Shown here in pieces: positions 6,452-14,484 of a stretch of DNA of 15,592 nt. A program made the position numbers and the translations under genes. The notes below the pieces were generated by a model, which had not been told where the DNA came from, ran no database searches, and saw only the letters and a program-made list of their open reading frames with translations. Source of the stretch: Myxococcales bacterium (lineage in GTDB: Bacteria; Myxococcota_A; Polyangia; Haliangiales; J016); NCBI GenBank assembly GCA_014238595.1, contig JABAAV010000030.1, positions 1-15,592 on the forward strand. The letters run 5' to 3'. Numbering within the stretch: position 1 is the first letter of the stretch; every line of letters starts with the position of its first letter.

Positions 6452-7723
6452 ATGGAAATGAACACCGTTGACATAGTATGGATGATGCTCTCATCAGGGA
6501 TGGTGCTTTTGATGGTGTTTGGCTTGTCATTTTTTTATGGGGGCTTGGTTCATGAAAATAATGTTGTGAACACGATGAAAATGAGTCTTATTTGTTTGGG
6601 GCTCATCAGCCTTGAATGGGTGCTTGTCGGGTATTCAATTTCATTTGGTCTGGGACAATTTTGGGGTGGTTTATCCCATGTTGGATTATCTGGTGTTGGT
6701 ATGGAGCCACAAGAAGGTTCAACCATTCCACATTTGTTGTTTATGGTCTTTCAAATGATGTTTGCCATTATTACACCGGCGCTTATTTCAGGTGCTGTTG
6801 TTGGTCGTATGCGGTTTAATTCCTATATTATCTTTATCCTTCTCTGGTCATTGGTTGTCTATAATCCTTTATGCCATTGGGTCTGGGGAAAAGGTGGTTT
6901 TCTTCATGAACTTGGTGCACTTGATTTTGCTGGAGGCACTGTTATTCATATTAGTGCGGGTATTGCTGCATTGGTCGCCGCATCGATTCTAGGACCACGT
7001 TACGGGGTTTTGACGTTTGATGACACGCCTGCTGACAAGACTGTTGAGAATCCTGCTGACATAGGCAACACTGATTTGCCTCATAATATTCCGTTTGTCC
7101 TGTTAGGGACAGGGCTGTTGTGGTTTGGCTGGTTTGGATTTAATGCAGGTTCTGCGCTTCATGTAGGCGAAAGTGCTGTGTATGCGTTTGTTAACACCGT
7201 GATTGCGCCAGCAGCAGCTTTGGTTGTGTGGCGTTTCATTGAAGTTATTCGACATCGTCGATCAACATTGGTGGGTGCTTGCATTGCGGTTGTGGTGGGT
7301 CTGGTTGGAATAACACCGGCTGCAGGATTTGTTTCACCATTGTCATCGATCGCTATCGGTGGTTTATGTGCGCTGGCTAGTTATGTTGTCATAGAATGGA
7401 TTAAACAATATAAACAACTTGATGATGTCCTTGATGTATTTGCCTGTCACGGTGTTTCCGGCATTGTCGGTGCGTTATTGACAGGTGTGTTTGCCGAAGA
7501 AGCAATTGGTGGAACCCGTGGTTTAATCGAAGGCAATCCTAGTATAATGGTTGCACAACTCATTAGCATTGTTGTTGCGATTGCACTTTCTGCGGGAGGC
7601 ACTGCCATTATTTTGTTTGGGCTTAAGTACACGATTGGACTACGTGCTAATCCGGAGATGGGGCGATACGGCATTGATTATAGTGAGCATGCTGAATCTG
7701 CTTACGTGCATTTATCGGATTAA
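6452..7723 (+). CDS. amt: Ammonium transporter (Amt/MEP/Rh family)
   Basis: A 423-residue inner-membrane channel with about eleven helices that conducts ammonium into the cell. The family signature DFAGGTVIHISAG is at 158-170. It contains Asp158 and the first pore histidine His166; the second pore histidine is His333 in ACHGVSG. Phe100 and Phe104 in FMVFQMMFA fit the upper phenylalanine gate, and the CHWVWG region at 141-146 provides the outer-site aromatics. The cytosolic tail GLRANPEMGRYGIDYSEHAE (396-415) is the conserved PII-interacting region, so PII control is likely even though no glnK gene is visible. There is no obvious cleaved leader. AAGG eight bases before the ATG supports the start. 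It lies 67 bases after glnII and converges with pstB. Confidence 0.96.
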   Translation: MEMNTVDIVWMMLSSGMVLLMVFGLSFFYGGLVHENNVVNTMKMSLICLGLISLEWVLVGYSISFGLGQFWGGLSHVGLSGVGMEPQEGSTIPHLLFMVFQMMFAIITPALISGAVVGRMRFNSYIIFILLWSLVVYNPLCHWVWGKGGFLHELGALDFAGGTVIHISAGIAALVAASILGPRYGVLTFDDTPADKTVENPADIGNTDLPHNIPFVLLGTGLLWFGWFGFNAGSALHVGESAVYAFVNTVIAPAAALVVWRFIEVIRHRRSTLVGACIAVVVGLVGITPAAGFVSPLSSIAIGGLCALASYVVIEWIKQYKQLDDVLDVFACHGVSGIVGALLTGVFAEEAIGGTRGLIEGNPSIMVAQLISIVVAIALSAGGTAIILFGLKYTIGLRANPEMGRYGIDYSEHAESAYVHLSD

Positions 7724-7876
7724 TCAAAGACGTTGTTTAGCGAACCTTCCACTTAACAGCATCCGATTGTATTAATCAAAGTGACCCGAAAGATAATTTT
7801 TTGGTTTAACCGAATCCGATTGTATTAATCAAAGTGACCCGAAAGGTAATCTTCGGTTTGTGTTTCTTGGGGTGAC
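7719..7876. repeat. 53-base-period tandem repeat at the amt/pstB junction
   Basis: Three units start at ATTAATCAAAG at 7719, 7771 and 7824. Units two and three share 32 exact bases (7761-7792 and 7814-7845), and similarity continues through GGTTT with one indel. Units one and two share a similar second half ending ATCCGATTGT. The third unit is the 3' end of pstB. Read on the minus strand, the second unit gives NYLSGHFD-stop, nearly the pstB ending DYLSGHFD-stop. The first unit keeps only the FD-stop part and overlaps the amt stop codon. Confidence 0.75.
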
Positions 7877-8595
7877 GTGAAAATATGCGTTGTTTCTCCA
7901 TATTCAATCAATCGTCCCGAAAGTAAAAACGCTGTTGTATTGGAAATACGAGCAGCTTGTCGCATGTTATGGGTGACGATGACAATCGTATATGTGTTTT
8001 TTAAAGAAAGAAGTAATGATTCAATGCGTTGTGTTGCAATGGGATCAAGGGATGAACATGGTTCATCTAAGAGAAGTACATCAGGTTTAGAGGCTAAGGC
8101 CCGTGCAATACAGAGTCGTTGTTGTTGTCCACCGGAAAGACTTAAACTTGAATCATCAAGCCTGTCTTTAACTTCATCCCACAGGACTGCTTGTTGTAAT
8201 GCATTTTCTACTAAATGATCGGAATCTGTTTTTTTGTTTATTTTTTGTGTAAGCCATAATCCAGAAAGCACATTATCTTTGATAGACATGGATGGAAACG
8301 GATTTGGTTTTTGAAACACTAATCCAATACGTCTCCTAAGCAAAATAGGATCAACGGATTTATCGTAGATGTTTTTATTTTCAAAATAGATTCGGCCAGA
8401 CAGGGTTGAGCCGTAGATCAGTTCATGCATGCGGTTGATGCAACGAAGCAATGTTGATTTGCCACAGCCAGAAGGTCCGATAATGGCCATAATATTTCGT
8501 TTAGAAATTTCAAGATTGATGTCATTCAAAATCTTTTTGTTTTCAAACGACGCCGAAAGCGATTCAGTTCTCAATATAACTTGTCTATCAGACAT
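7825..8595 (-). CDS. pstB: Phosphate ABC transporter ATP-binding protein PstB
   Basis: A 256-residue ATPase that powers phosphate import through PstCA. Numbered from the ATG at 8593-8595, the Walker A motif GPSGCGKST is at 40-48, the Q-loop FQKPNPFP is around residue 95, the ABC signature LSGGQQQR is at 153-160, Walker B VLLLDEP is at 173-179, and the switch His is 209. The FQKPNPFPMSI-like stretch and the C-terminus TEDYLSGHFD are diagnostic for PstB. This start leaves a 4-base gap to the pstA stop and matches the usual PstB length. An upstream in-frame start would add 20 residues inside pstA and is not favoured. It is the last gene of the pstSCAB cluster; phoU, often next, is absent, and the 3' end abuts a tandem repeat. 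Confidence 0.96.
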   Translation of the reverse strand: MSDRQVILRTESLSASFENKKILNDINLEISKRNIMAIIGPSGCGKSTLLRCINRMHELIYGSTLSGRIYFENKNIYDKSVDPILLRRRIGLVFQKPNPFPSMSIKDNVLSGLWLTQKINKKTDSDHLVENALQQAVLWDEVKDRLDDSSLSLSGGQQQRLCIARALASKPDVLLLDEPCSSLDPIATQRIESLLLSLKNTYTIVIVTHNMRQAARISNTTAFLLSGRLIEYGETTHIFTSPQETQTEDYLSGHFD

Positions 8596-8599
8596 AGGA

Positions 8600-9475
8600 T
8601 TACCAATTGTTTCGTTGTTTGTTGACACGATAGCGGATAAAAATTGAAATTGCATTCAATAGAAGCATGGTTGTTAGAAGAACAATAATGGCGGCAGAAG
8701 CATTGACGGCAAATTCTGGTTGTGGACGGCTTATCCAGTTGAGAATCTGAATGGGCAGTGCTGTAAATTCAGAAAAAGGACTTATGGGCAAAAATGTAAT
8801 ATAAGAGACAGCACCAACAATGATCAAAGGCGCTGTTTCTCCGATAGCCCGTGCAATGGCTAAAATAGCACCGGTGAGAATATTAGGGAATGCAGTCGGT
8901 AAAACGATTTGCCAGATCATTTGCCAGCGGGTAGCACCTAAAGCATAACAGCCATCACGGATGGTCCTAGGAACAGCATGCAGAGCTTCTCGTGAGGTGA
9001 TAATGATAATAGGAAGTATCAGTAATGACATGGTTAATGCCCCTGCGAGAATGCTTCGTTCTAATCCAAGGGCACGTACAAAAATGGTTAACCCCAACAT
9101 GCCATAGATAATGGAAGGGACACTAGCAAGATTAGCAATTGTGATTTCTATTATATAATAGAGTCGATTTTTTTTGCTGTATTCTTCCATATAAATAGCC
9201 GCACTGATTCCAAGAGGAAGTGCAATGATGCCTGTTAAAAGAACGAGATAACTGCTGCCAAGAATCGCAGGAAGTATGCCTGCGTTTTGAGGTTTTCGTG
9301 AAGGAAAACTGGTTAAGAAATTTAGATTCAATCGTTCAATGCCTGTTATCAAAACATCGCCAAGTAAAATGATGAGTAAAAGCATTGGAATAATCATGGC
9401 CGAAAGACAAACAATAAAGAATAGTTTGTCTACGATACGATGACGTGCAATTGGTTGTCTTTTATAACGAGGCAT
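8600..9475 (-). CDS. pstA: Phosphate ABC transporter permease PstA
   Basis: A 291-residue inner-membrane permease that forms the phosphate channel with PstC. The N-terminal helix covers about 18-45. Further helices follow from about 68, and the EAA coupling loop EALHAVPRTIRDGCYALGA is at 163-181, followed by WQMIWQIVLP. ARAIGETAPLIIVGA (208-222) and the NWISRPQPEF stretch near 246-255 are typical of PstA. Its ATG at 9473-9475 overlaps the end of pstC by 14 bases, and the stop is 4 bases before pstB, so translation is probably coupled. No clear ribosome site is seen. The order SCAB is conserved in many bacteria. Confidence 0.95.
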   Translation of the reverse strand: MPRYKRQPIARHRIVDKLFFIVCLSAMIIPMLLLIILLGDVLITGIERLNLNFLTSFPSRKPQNAGILPAILGSSYLVLLTGIIALPLGISAAIYMEEYSKKNRLYYIIEITIANLASVPSIIYGMLGLTIFVRALGLERSILAGALTMSLLILPIIIITSREALHAVPRTIRDGCYALGATRWQMIWQIVLPTAFPNILTGAILAIARAIGETAPLIIVGAVSYITFLPISPFSEFTALPIQILNWISRPQPEFAVNASAAIIVLLTTMLLLNAISIFIRYRVNKQRNNW

Positions 9476-10379
9476 ATTTGTTTTGAAATTTTTGTTTTAA
9501 ATAATAACTACAGAGATTCATGATCAAAGTTAATCCGAATAGGGTTAATCCAACGGCAAAAATCGTTCTGTATTCAACAGTTCCTGTTGGTGTATCTCCC
9601 ATGCTGACCTGTACAATATATGCGGTCATGGTTTCAACCGATTCACGTGGATCGAAGGTAAGGTTTGGTTTTTGTCCAGCAGCAATGGCAACGATCATCG
9701 TTTCTCCCAAGGCACGAGAGATTGAAAGTAAAATTGCAGACCCAATACCGGATATTGCTGAAGGAAGAACAATTTTTGTGACGGTGGTAAATTTATTGGC
9801 ACCAAGGGCATATGATCCTTCACGGAGTTCTGACGGAACCGCGCGCAACGCATCTTCGGATAAAGTAATTAACATAGGCATAATCATAATACCCATACAA
9901 ATGCCTGCACTCAATGAACTAAATCCTGCCAAATCGGGGATCCATTGTTGTAACCAAGGTGTGACAATTAACAATGCAAAATAGCCGTAGACAATGGTAG
10001 GAATGCCGGCAAGAATTTCAATAATAGGTTTGAATAATTGTCGATGTTTTCGTGGTGCAAGCTCACTGAGATAAATACTAGCAAGAAGGCTAAAAGGCAA
10101 TGCCATGGTAATGGCGACTGCCGATGTAAGCAATGTTCCTGTCACCAAAGGCCATATGCCAAAATGTTTGTCGTGAAACAGTGGTGTCCATTTTGTTCCA
10201 CCAAAGAATTCTGTTAATGAAACTTCAGAAAAAAAAGGTAATGAACCCCAAAGAAGAACAACAAAAATACCTATGGCAATTAAAATAGAAAGAAGCGAAG
10301 AACCAAAAATGGCACGTTCAATATAACGCTCTTTTCGTGCGATGGCTTCTCGCCGAAGTTTATTGTTTCGGTTTCGCAA
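9462..10379 (-). CDS. pstC: Phosphate ABC transporter permease PstC
   Basis: The partner permease of PstA, about 305 residues. From this start the first helix is at about 25-48, and the EAA loop EDALRAVPSELREGSYALGA lies near 175-194, followed by VLPSAISGIGSA. SRALGETMIVAIAAG (about 221-235) is a PstC hallmark. No ATG is present near the N-terminus, and two in-frame TTG codons compete. The one at 10377-10379 has GAGG six bases upstream, so I chose it; the one at 10389-10391 would add four residues and has no clear site. Either way the gene begins inside pstS (20- or 32-base overlap), pointing to translational coupling. The 3' end overlaps pstA by 14 bases. Confidence 0.93.
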   Translation of the reverse strand: MRNRNNKLRREAIARKERYIERAIFGSSLLSILIAIGIFVVLLWGSLPFFSEVSLTEFFGGTKWTPLFHDKHFGIWPLVTGTLLTSAVAITMALPFSLLASIYLSELAPRKHRQLFKPIIEILAGIPTIVYGYFALLIVTPWLQQWIPDLAGFSSLSAGICMGIMIMPMLITLSEDALRAVPSELREGSYALGANKFTTVTKIVLPSAISGIGSAILLSISRALGETMIVAIAAGQKPNLTFDPRESVETMTAYIVQVSMGDTPTGTVEYRTIFAVGLTLFGLTLIMNLCSYYLKQKFQNKYASL

Positions 10380-11376
10380 GAATAGCCTCAACCGAGGTTG
10401 TGGAGGTGCTTGATTGAAACAATGAACCTGTTGTTTTTTGCATGAAACGTTGGAGTGTCAGTCTGTAGGCGTTTTTTGTTAGTGGAATCATCCCAACTTC
10501 TGTAATGAGTTTTCGTCCTGGACCTAACAGATAAACGACAAACTGAGAGACATAGCTTTGTAGGGCTTGTTTTTTATTGACATAAATAAATACAGGGCGA
10601 GACAGTGGGCTATAGATTCCATCGGAAATAGTTTCTAATGAAGGAACAATAGGTGGTGATCCTGTACTGACATTGTCAGCAGCAATAGGAACCACTTTGA
10701 GATGTTTTTTGTTGGATTCATAATAAGAATAACCAAAAAATGCCAATGAATATTTATGATTTTTGACGGCATGAACCAAGATATTGTCGTCTTCATTGGG
10801 TGTAAAATCACCGCGACTGGCACCGGATTGTTTGTTGATAACCTTGGTAAAATAATCAAAAGTTCCCGAATCGACACCAGGTCCAAAAAGATGCATGGTT
10901 TTGTCAGGCCAGTTTGGTCTTACTTGATTCCATTTCATAATGGTGTCATGTGCGGTGGGTTTCCATAGCAGATGAAGTTCAGGAACGGTCATATGATTGA
11001 CCCAGTCATTTCTTTTGTTGACCACAACAACGATACCGTCAAACGCAACCGGTAGTTCAATGAATTCAATGTTGCTTACTTTACAAATCGCTTCTTCAGA
11101 AGGTTTGATAGGACGAGAGGCTCCAATAATTGCAACTTCCTCGCGGCAAAATTTCTTAAAACCACCACCTGTTCCAGAAACACCCACCGATAAATCTATA
11201 TGTTGATATTGTTTTGTAAATTCTTCTGCAACCGCTTCTATGATGGGATGTACAGTACTTGATCCATCAATTCTGATGATGACAGTATCGTCTTTATTTT
11301 TTGAACTACGACCACAGTTTAAGGCTATTGCTCCAAGACCAAGAATGAATAAAATATAAAGAATAGGATGTTTCAT
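10360..11376 (-). CDS. pstS: Phosphate-binding protein PstS (lipoprotein-like)
   Basis: A 338-residue phosphate receptor that delivers phosphate to PstCA. The leader ends AIALN before Cys21, giving a degenerate lipobox because Asn at -1 is unusual; it may still be a lipoprotein. Ligand-loop motifs are DGSSTVHPI (37-45), SGTGGGFKKFC (67-77), GASRPI (85-90) and GPGVDSGTFDYF (165-176). These motifs define the PBP2-type phosphate-binding family. A Ser/Thr-rich tail of about 25 residues follows the last fold motif, and its 3' bases double as the start of pstC. The ATG at 11374-11376 has no clear ribosome site. The porin 1 gene ends 66 bases upstream with no evident terminator, so porin 1 and pstSCAB may share a transcript. 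Confidence 0.94.
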   Translation of the reverse strand: MKHPILYILFILGLGAIALNCGRSSKNKDDTVIIRIDGSSTVHPIIEAVAEEFTKQYQHIDLSVGVSGTGGGFKKFCREEVAIIGASRPIKPSEEAICKVSNIEFIELPVAFDGIVVVVNKRNDWVNHMTVPELHLLWKPTAHDTIMKWNQVRPNWPDKTMHLFGPGVDSGTFDYFTKVINKQSGASRGDFTPNEDDNILVHAVKNHKYSLAFFGYSYYESNKKHLKVVPIAADNVSTGSPPIVPSLETISDGIYSPLSRPVFIYVNKKQALQSYVSQFVVYLLGPGRKLITEVGMIPLTKNAYRLTLQRFMQKTTGSLFQSSTSTTSVEAILAKPKQ

Positions 11377-11442
11377 GTTGATATGATGTTCTTACGGGCT
11401 TTTGATAGTCATACGTGGTGTTGGTAATATTTTGTGTGTGGA

Positions 11443-12900
11443 TTAAAAGCCGAGTTGCAATTGAGCTAAAGCACCCTTTTGAGATATGGTCAATGTAGGA
11501 TCAGTCACAGCACTACTAATCTCGGTTTCATGCCAAAACCCTTGAAATTGTAATTTGATTCGATGGTCAGCAAAAGGATAGACAGAATATCCTGCGGACA
11601 CTCTTGTATAGGCTAATGTCGGATCTGAAGGGTGGTTATATGTGGCATTGAGATATTCTGCCCGTGCCATCGGTCCGTGATGCAGGTTGTTTTTCCCGCT
11701 CCGCGTGAGATAATTGATCTGAGCATGTACTCCGTAGGCTTGTTCAAATCGATGATCAAATGAAAAAGGAAGAGGTGAAAAAGGAAGAGGGTTAGTCGAG
11801 ATTGGAAAGATATCTTCATCGCTGCTCAAGGCTTGAGATCCTGTATCCTGTGTGCCAAAGAAAACACCGCCTGTGGAAGAAAATCCATTTGCTTTAACGA
11901 TGTAATCCAGTGTTCCACGGGTGCGGAAGCCATCTGGTTCTGTTTCTTCAAGAGCAATGTCGCTATCGTCTTCTATGGATTCTTCGGGTGTCTCTTCGGA
12001 TGTCTCTTCGTTGTTATCGTTAGAAAGAGTGGGTGATGAACCAAAATAATCAAGGATCACACCTACGTTAGCTGCCCAACGGAGAGAGCCTCCTTCTAAA
12101 TCGGCTTCACTGTATCGTTTCATAGAGCGATTGCCTGTACCGATGCGACCTACGAAGGAAACAGTGCTATTGGATGTGTTTTGAGAGAAAAATGGCGGTA
12201 TAGAAATTTCAGTAGAAGTTCCTGTAGGATTGAACAGACCCACAGCCCATTCAAACGGTGAATGTTTGACATCGTTTCGCAAGGTCAATCCCCATGCATA
12301 CCCTGCATCAAAAAAGCTATTGACATGAGCGAGATCAGTAAAGGCTTGTTTGCTCGATGAGGTGATGCGTTGACGTGAGAAATATTGTTTAAATAAACCG
12401 AACTGGAGAAACATATTTTTCTTTAATTGCCATGAGGCATGAGATTCTACAATCGCTGTCGAAGCTTGGTATGTATCAACCTCAAACATAAATGTGAGTC
12501 GGTCAGACCAAAGATGTCCCTTGATGCCAAAGCGCACGGGACGAATTGAGGGATTATATTCTGCATAATCCACAAAATCTTTGTTGTTCTCTGTTAGTAT
12601 TGAATTAAAACCACCGTAACGAAATTGCATGCGTCCATGAAGACTAATTGCAAAGCGGTCACTGTCACTACGAAGGACGAATTTGTGAAGAACGAATTTA
12701 CCCTTATGATACCCTGCAACAGGCATCACATCATCAATATCCATCATCTGACTGTCAGCCTTGTTTTCATCATCCATGGATTCAGCTTCAGCTTCCAGGG
12801 TTTCTGCTTCATTCATGGTTTCTGCTTCAGCAACACGGACATGTGGCACAGCCGATAAAATAAGAAGAGCAATTAACAGAGGATATGTTCTATTCAGCAT
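11443..12900 (-). CDS. OprP/OprO-like phosphate-selective porin 1
   Basis: A 485-residue outer-membrane beta-barrel from the ATG at 12898-12900. The signal peptide is the hydrophobic stretch LLIALLILSAVPHVRVAEA. The mature N-terminus is acidic with a degenerate repeat (AETMNEAETLEAEAE). Barrel motifs shared with porin 2 are RFGIKG, LKKNMFLQFGLFKQYFSRQR, ITSSSKQA and FFDAGYAWGLTLR, as expected for the OprP/OprO porin family (PF07396). An acidic insert (about residues 291-323 from this start) is probably a surface loop. The chain ends AQLQLGF, a C-terminal barrel-insertion signal. An upstream TTG at 12936 would add 12 odd residues and looks like a TTGACT promoter hexamer; a TATAAA follows after only 14 bases. 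Adjacency to pstS supports phosphate or polyphosphate as substrate, but selectivity is inferred. Confidence 0.87.
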   Translation of the reverse strand: MLNRTYPLLIALLILSAVPHVRVAEAETMNEAETLEAEAESMDDENKADSQMMDIDDVMPVAGYHKGKFVLHKFVLRSDSDRFAISLHGRMQFRYGGFNSILTENNKDFVDYAEYNPSIRPVRFGIKGHLWSDRLTFMFEVDTYQASTAIVESHASWQLKKNMFLQFGLFKQYFSRQRITSSSKQAFTDLAHVNSFFDAGYAWGLTLRNDVKHSPFEWAVGLFNPTGTSTEISIPPFFSQNTSNSTVSFVGRIGTGNRSMKRYSEADLEGGSLRWAANVGVILDYFGSSPTLSNDNNEETSEETPEESIEDDSDIALEETEPDGFRTRGTLDYIVKANGFSSTGGVFFGTQDTGSQALSSDEDIFPISTNPLPFSPLPFSFDHRFEQAYGVHAQINYLTRSGKNNLHHGPMARAEYLNATYNHPSDPTLAYTRVSAGYSVYPFADHRIKLQFQGFWHETEISSAVTDPTLTISQKGALAQLQLGF

Positions 12901-12974
12901 TGTGCGGAGATTTATATAGTTTACCGTGCAAGTCAAGGCTGTAATCCTTATATTCTATATATCATTGTATCTCA

Positions 12975-13006
12975 TGGTTATGTGGATTGATGGGATCACA
13001 TAACCA
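12975..13006. other. Hairpin A in the spacer between the two porin genes
   Basis: TGGTTATGTG (12975-12984) and CACATAACCA (12997-13006) form a perfect 10-base-pair stem with a 12-base loop. No U-tract follows on either strand, so it is not a standard intrinsic terminator. Only two bases separate it from hairpin B. Confidence 0.65.
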
Positions 13007-13008
13007 AA

Positions 13009-13047
13009 CAGCAAGAGGCTTCTCATCGTTGACAGGGCCTCTTGCTG
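13009..13047. terminator. Hairpin B in the spacer between the two porin genes
   Basis: CAGCAAGAGGC (13009-13019) and GCCTCTTGCTG (13037-13047) form a perfect 11-base-pair, GC-richer stem with a 17-base loop. On the minus strand it lies 57 bases past the porin 2 stop and is followed only by TTTGG before hairpin A. It is probably a transcript-end or processing structure between the porin 2 and porin 1-pst units. Confidence 0.5.
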
Positions 13048-13103
13048 CGTTGTTGAGTTCAAAAAATCTTAAGGAAAGATTGAACACAAGGCGGTTGCTT
13101 GTA

Positions 13104-14423
13104 TTAAAAGACGAGTTGAATTTGACCGATTCCTTTGAGTTCACTGTTTCGTGTGATTTGGTTTGTGTCGTCGTTGTCAAACGATGTTGTAGAATAGTTT
13201 GCTTGAACTTGCGCTTTGATACGATGATTGTTCCATGGGTAGAACGAATAGCCTAACGCCACGTTCTGATAGTGGAGATGATGAACAGCGTTGTTGCTGG
13301 TCACGCCTTCAATATATTCATAGCGCACAGAAGGTCCATGAGGGACATTGTTTAAAAGACCTTGATCGGCTTTGAAAAGGTAGCTTGCCTGCCAATGCCC
13401 TCCATAGGATAGTCCAAATTGAATATAGGAAAAATCTCGGATCAGTGATGTCGTTACTTCATCGGCATCATCGAGTGGTTTGTTTTCGAGATCTACCTTT
13501 TTGTGTATGGCATCAGCGGTTTGATGTGAGAAAAATAGACCTGTTGTCGATGAAAAACCATAGTATTTGACAATACCATCTAGCGTCAGACGTGTTCGCA
13601 GTGCAATAGGATCAGGACGTGTATCATTGTTATCTTGTTTGACAATGCTATCTTGATAATCAACGATACTTGCTGCTCCAGTAGAAAATCGCAATGCACC
13701 GCGCTTGAGATCGGGTTCTGTGTAGCGTTGCATTGTCGTGTTGCTCCATCCTATGCGTGCAAGCAATGCGCCTTTTATTGCATCTTTGGTTCGTTCGGGT
13801 TGGATGGATGTTTGTGCTTGTTCTCTATAGGCATAAATTTCGGGATAAATGATGCCCAAAGCACCTTCCCAGCGTGATTTTTTATTTTTGATGCCATGAC
13901 GCAATGTGATGCCCCAATCATAGCCTGCATCAAAGAATCGATCTGTGAGCGCACGATGGATCAACGCTTGTTTTGATGACGATGTAATACGTTGACGTGA
14001 AAAATATTGTTTAAATCGTCCTGCTTGGATGAAAAGTTTTTTGGTTAAGCGGAACGAAGCATGCGCTGCAACGAGCTCTGTGCTGTTCAATCCAATATCT
14101 GTTGTAACCGCATACGTTATGGCTTTGCTGCCGGCACGACCTTTAATTCCAAAACGTACAGGTTTTGTAGTATGAAGCGTGCCATACGCTCCGATAGATC
14201 CTAATGATTTATGCTTATCGAGGGTTTGATGTGCTTTATCATAACGGATGCGTAATCGTCCCTGAAGCTTCATCGTAAAACGATCGTTGTCGTCTTGAAG
14301 TTCGTCAGATTTGTCTATGGTTGTTGTTGTTGACTCTGTGGATGTGTTGTCCGCATGTGTTGTTGAAGGTGAGAGAAAAATAAGAAGTGCTGTTAATAAA
14401 ATAGAGGTTATAATGTTCATCAT
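13104..14423 (-). CDS. OprP/OprO-like phosphate-selective porin 2
   Basis: A 439-residue paralog of porin 1. The signal peptide spans about 1-24 (THA then D), followed by a Thr/Ser-rich linker. The barrel begins near FTMKLQGRLRIRYD (49-62), with RFGIKG at 90-95, LTKKLFIQAGRFKQYFSRQR at 126-145, ITSSSKQA at 146-153, FFDAGYDWGITLR at 163-175 and the terminal IGQIQLVF. It lacks the acidic insert of porin 1. The gene opens ATGATG; GAGG abuts the first ATG and lies only 3 bases before the second, so Met2 is a little more likely. The upstream region holds a -35-like TTGCCA inside a dyad. It is separated from porin 1 by about 200 bases and two hairpins, so it may be expressed separately. Substrate choice is inferred from the pst context. 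Confidence 0.86.
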   Translation of the reverse strand: MMNIITSILLTALLIFLSPSTTHADNTSTESTTTTIDKSDELQDDNDRFTMKLQGRLRIRYDKAHQTLDKHKSLGSIGAYGTLHTTKPVRFGIKGRAGSKAITYAVTTDIGLNSTELVAAHASFRLTKKLFIQAGRFKQYFSRQRITSSSKQALIHRALTDRFFDAGYDWGITLRHGIKNKKSRWEGALGIIYPEIYAYREQAQTSIQPERTKDAIKGALLARIGWSNTTMQRYTEPDLKRGALRFSTGAASIVDYQDSIVKQDNNDTRPDPIALRTRLTLDGIVKYYGFSSTTGLFFSHQTADAIHKKVDLENKPLDDADEVTTSLIRDFSYIQFGLSYGGHWQASYLFKADQGLLNNVPHGPSVRYEYIEGVTSNNAVHHLHYQNVALGYSFYPWNNHRIKAQVQANYSTTSFDNDDTNQITRNSELKGIGQIQLVF

Positions 14424-14429
14424 CCTCGT

Positions 14430-14468
14430 AACATAAAGATGTTTTAAGAAATGGCAACAATTCTTAAA
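14430..14468 (-). promoter_or_regulatory. Putative porin 2 promoter overlapped by a dyad operator
   Basis: On the minus strand, TTGCCA (14457-14452) and TATGTT (14435-14430) are separated by 16 bases. The -35 box sits within the perfect dyad TTTAAGAA-N10-TTCTTAAA (14443-14468), whose arms flank it as a repressor or activator site might. Transcription would then start at or next to the ATG, implying a leaderless message, so the true promoter may lie further upstream. The dyad could alternatively be a weak transcript end for the preceding gene. Confidence 0.35.
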
Positions 14469-14484
14469 TGTCAGTGATTGTTTG

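Noticed and set aside
7724..7824. CRISPR-like interpretation of the repeats after amt
   Set aside because: Only two or three units, with no unique spacers of regular length, and one unit is the coding 3' end of pstB.
9520..9984. 154-codon plus-strand reading frame opposite pstC
   Set aside because: It is a shadow of a well-supported pstC coding frame, with no family motif of its own.
12901..12936. TTG start that would lengthen porin 1 by 12 residues
   Set aside because: The added residues weaken the signal peptide, and the TTG is part of a TTGACT promoter-like hexamer; ATG at 12900 gives a normal leader.
12962..13180. Short reading frames through the porin spacer hairpins
   Set aside because: Their composition follows the inverted repeats and the porin 2 antisense frame; no ribosome site or family signal.
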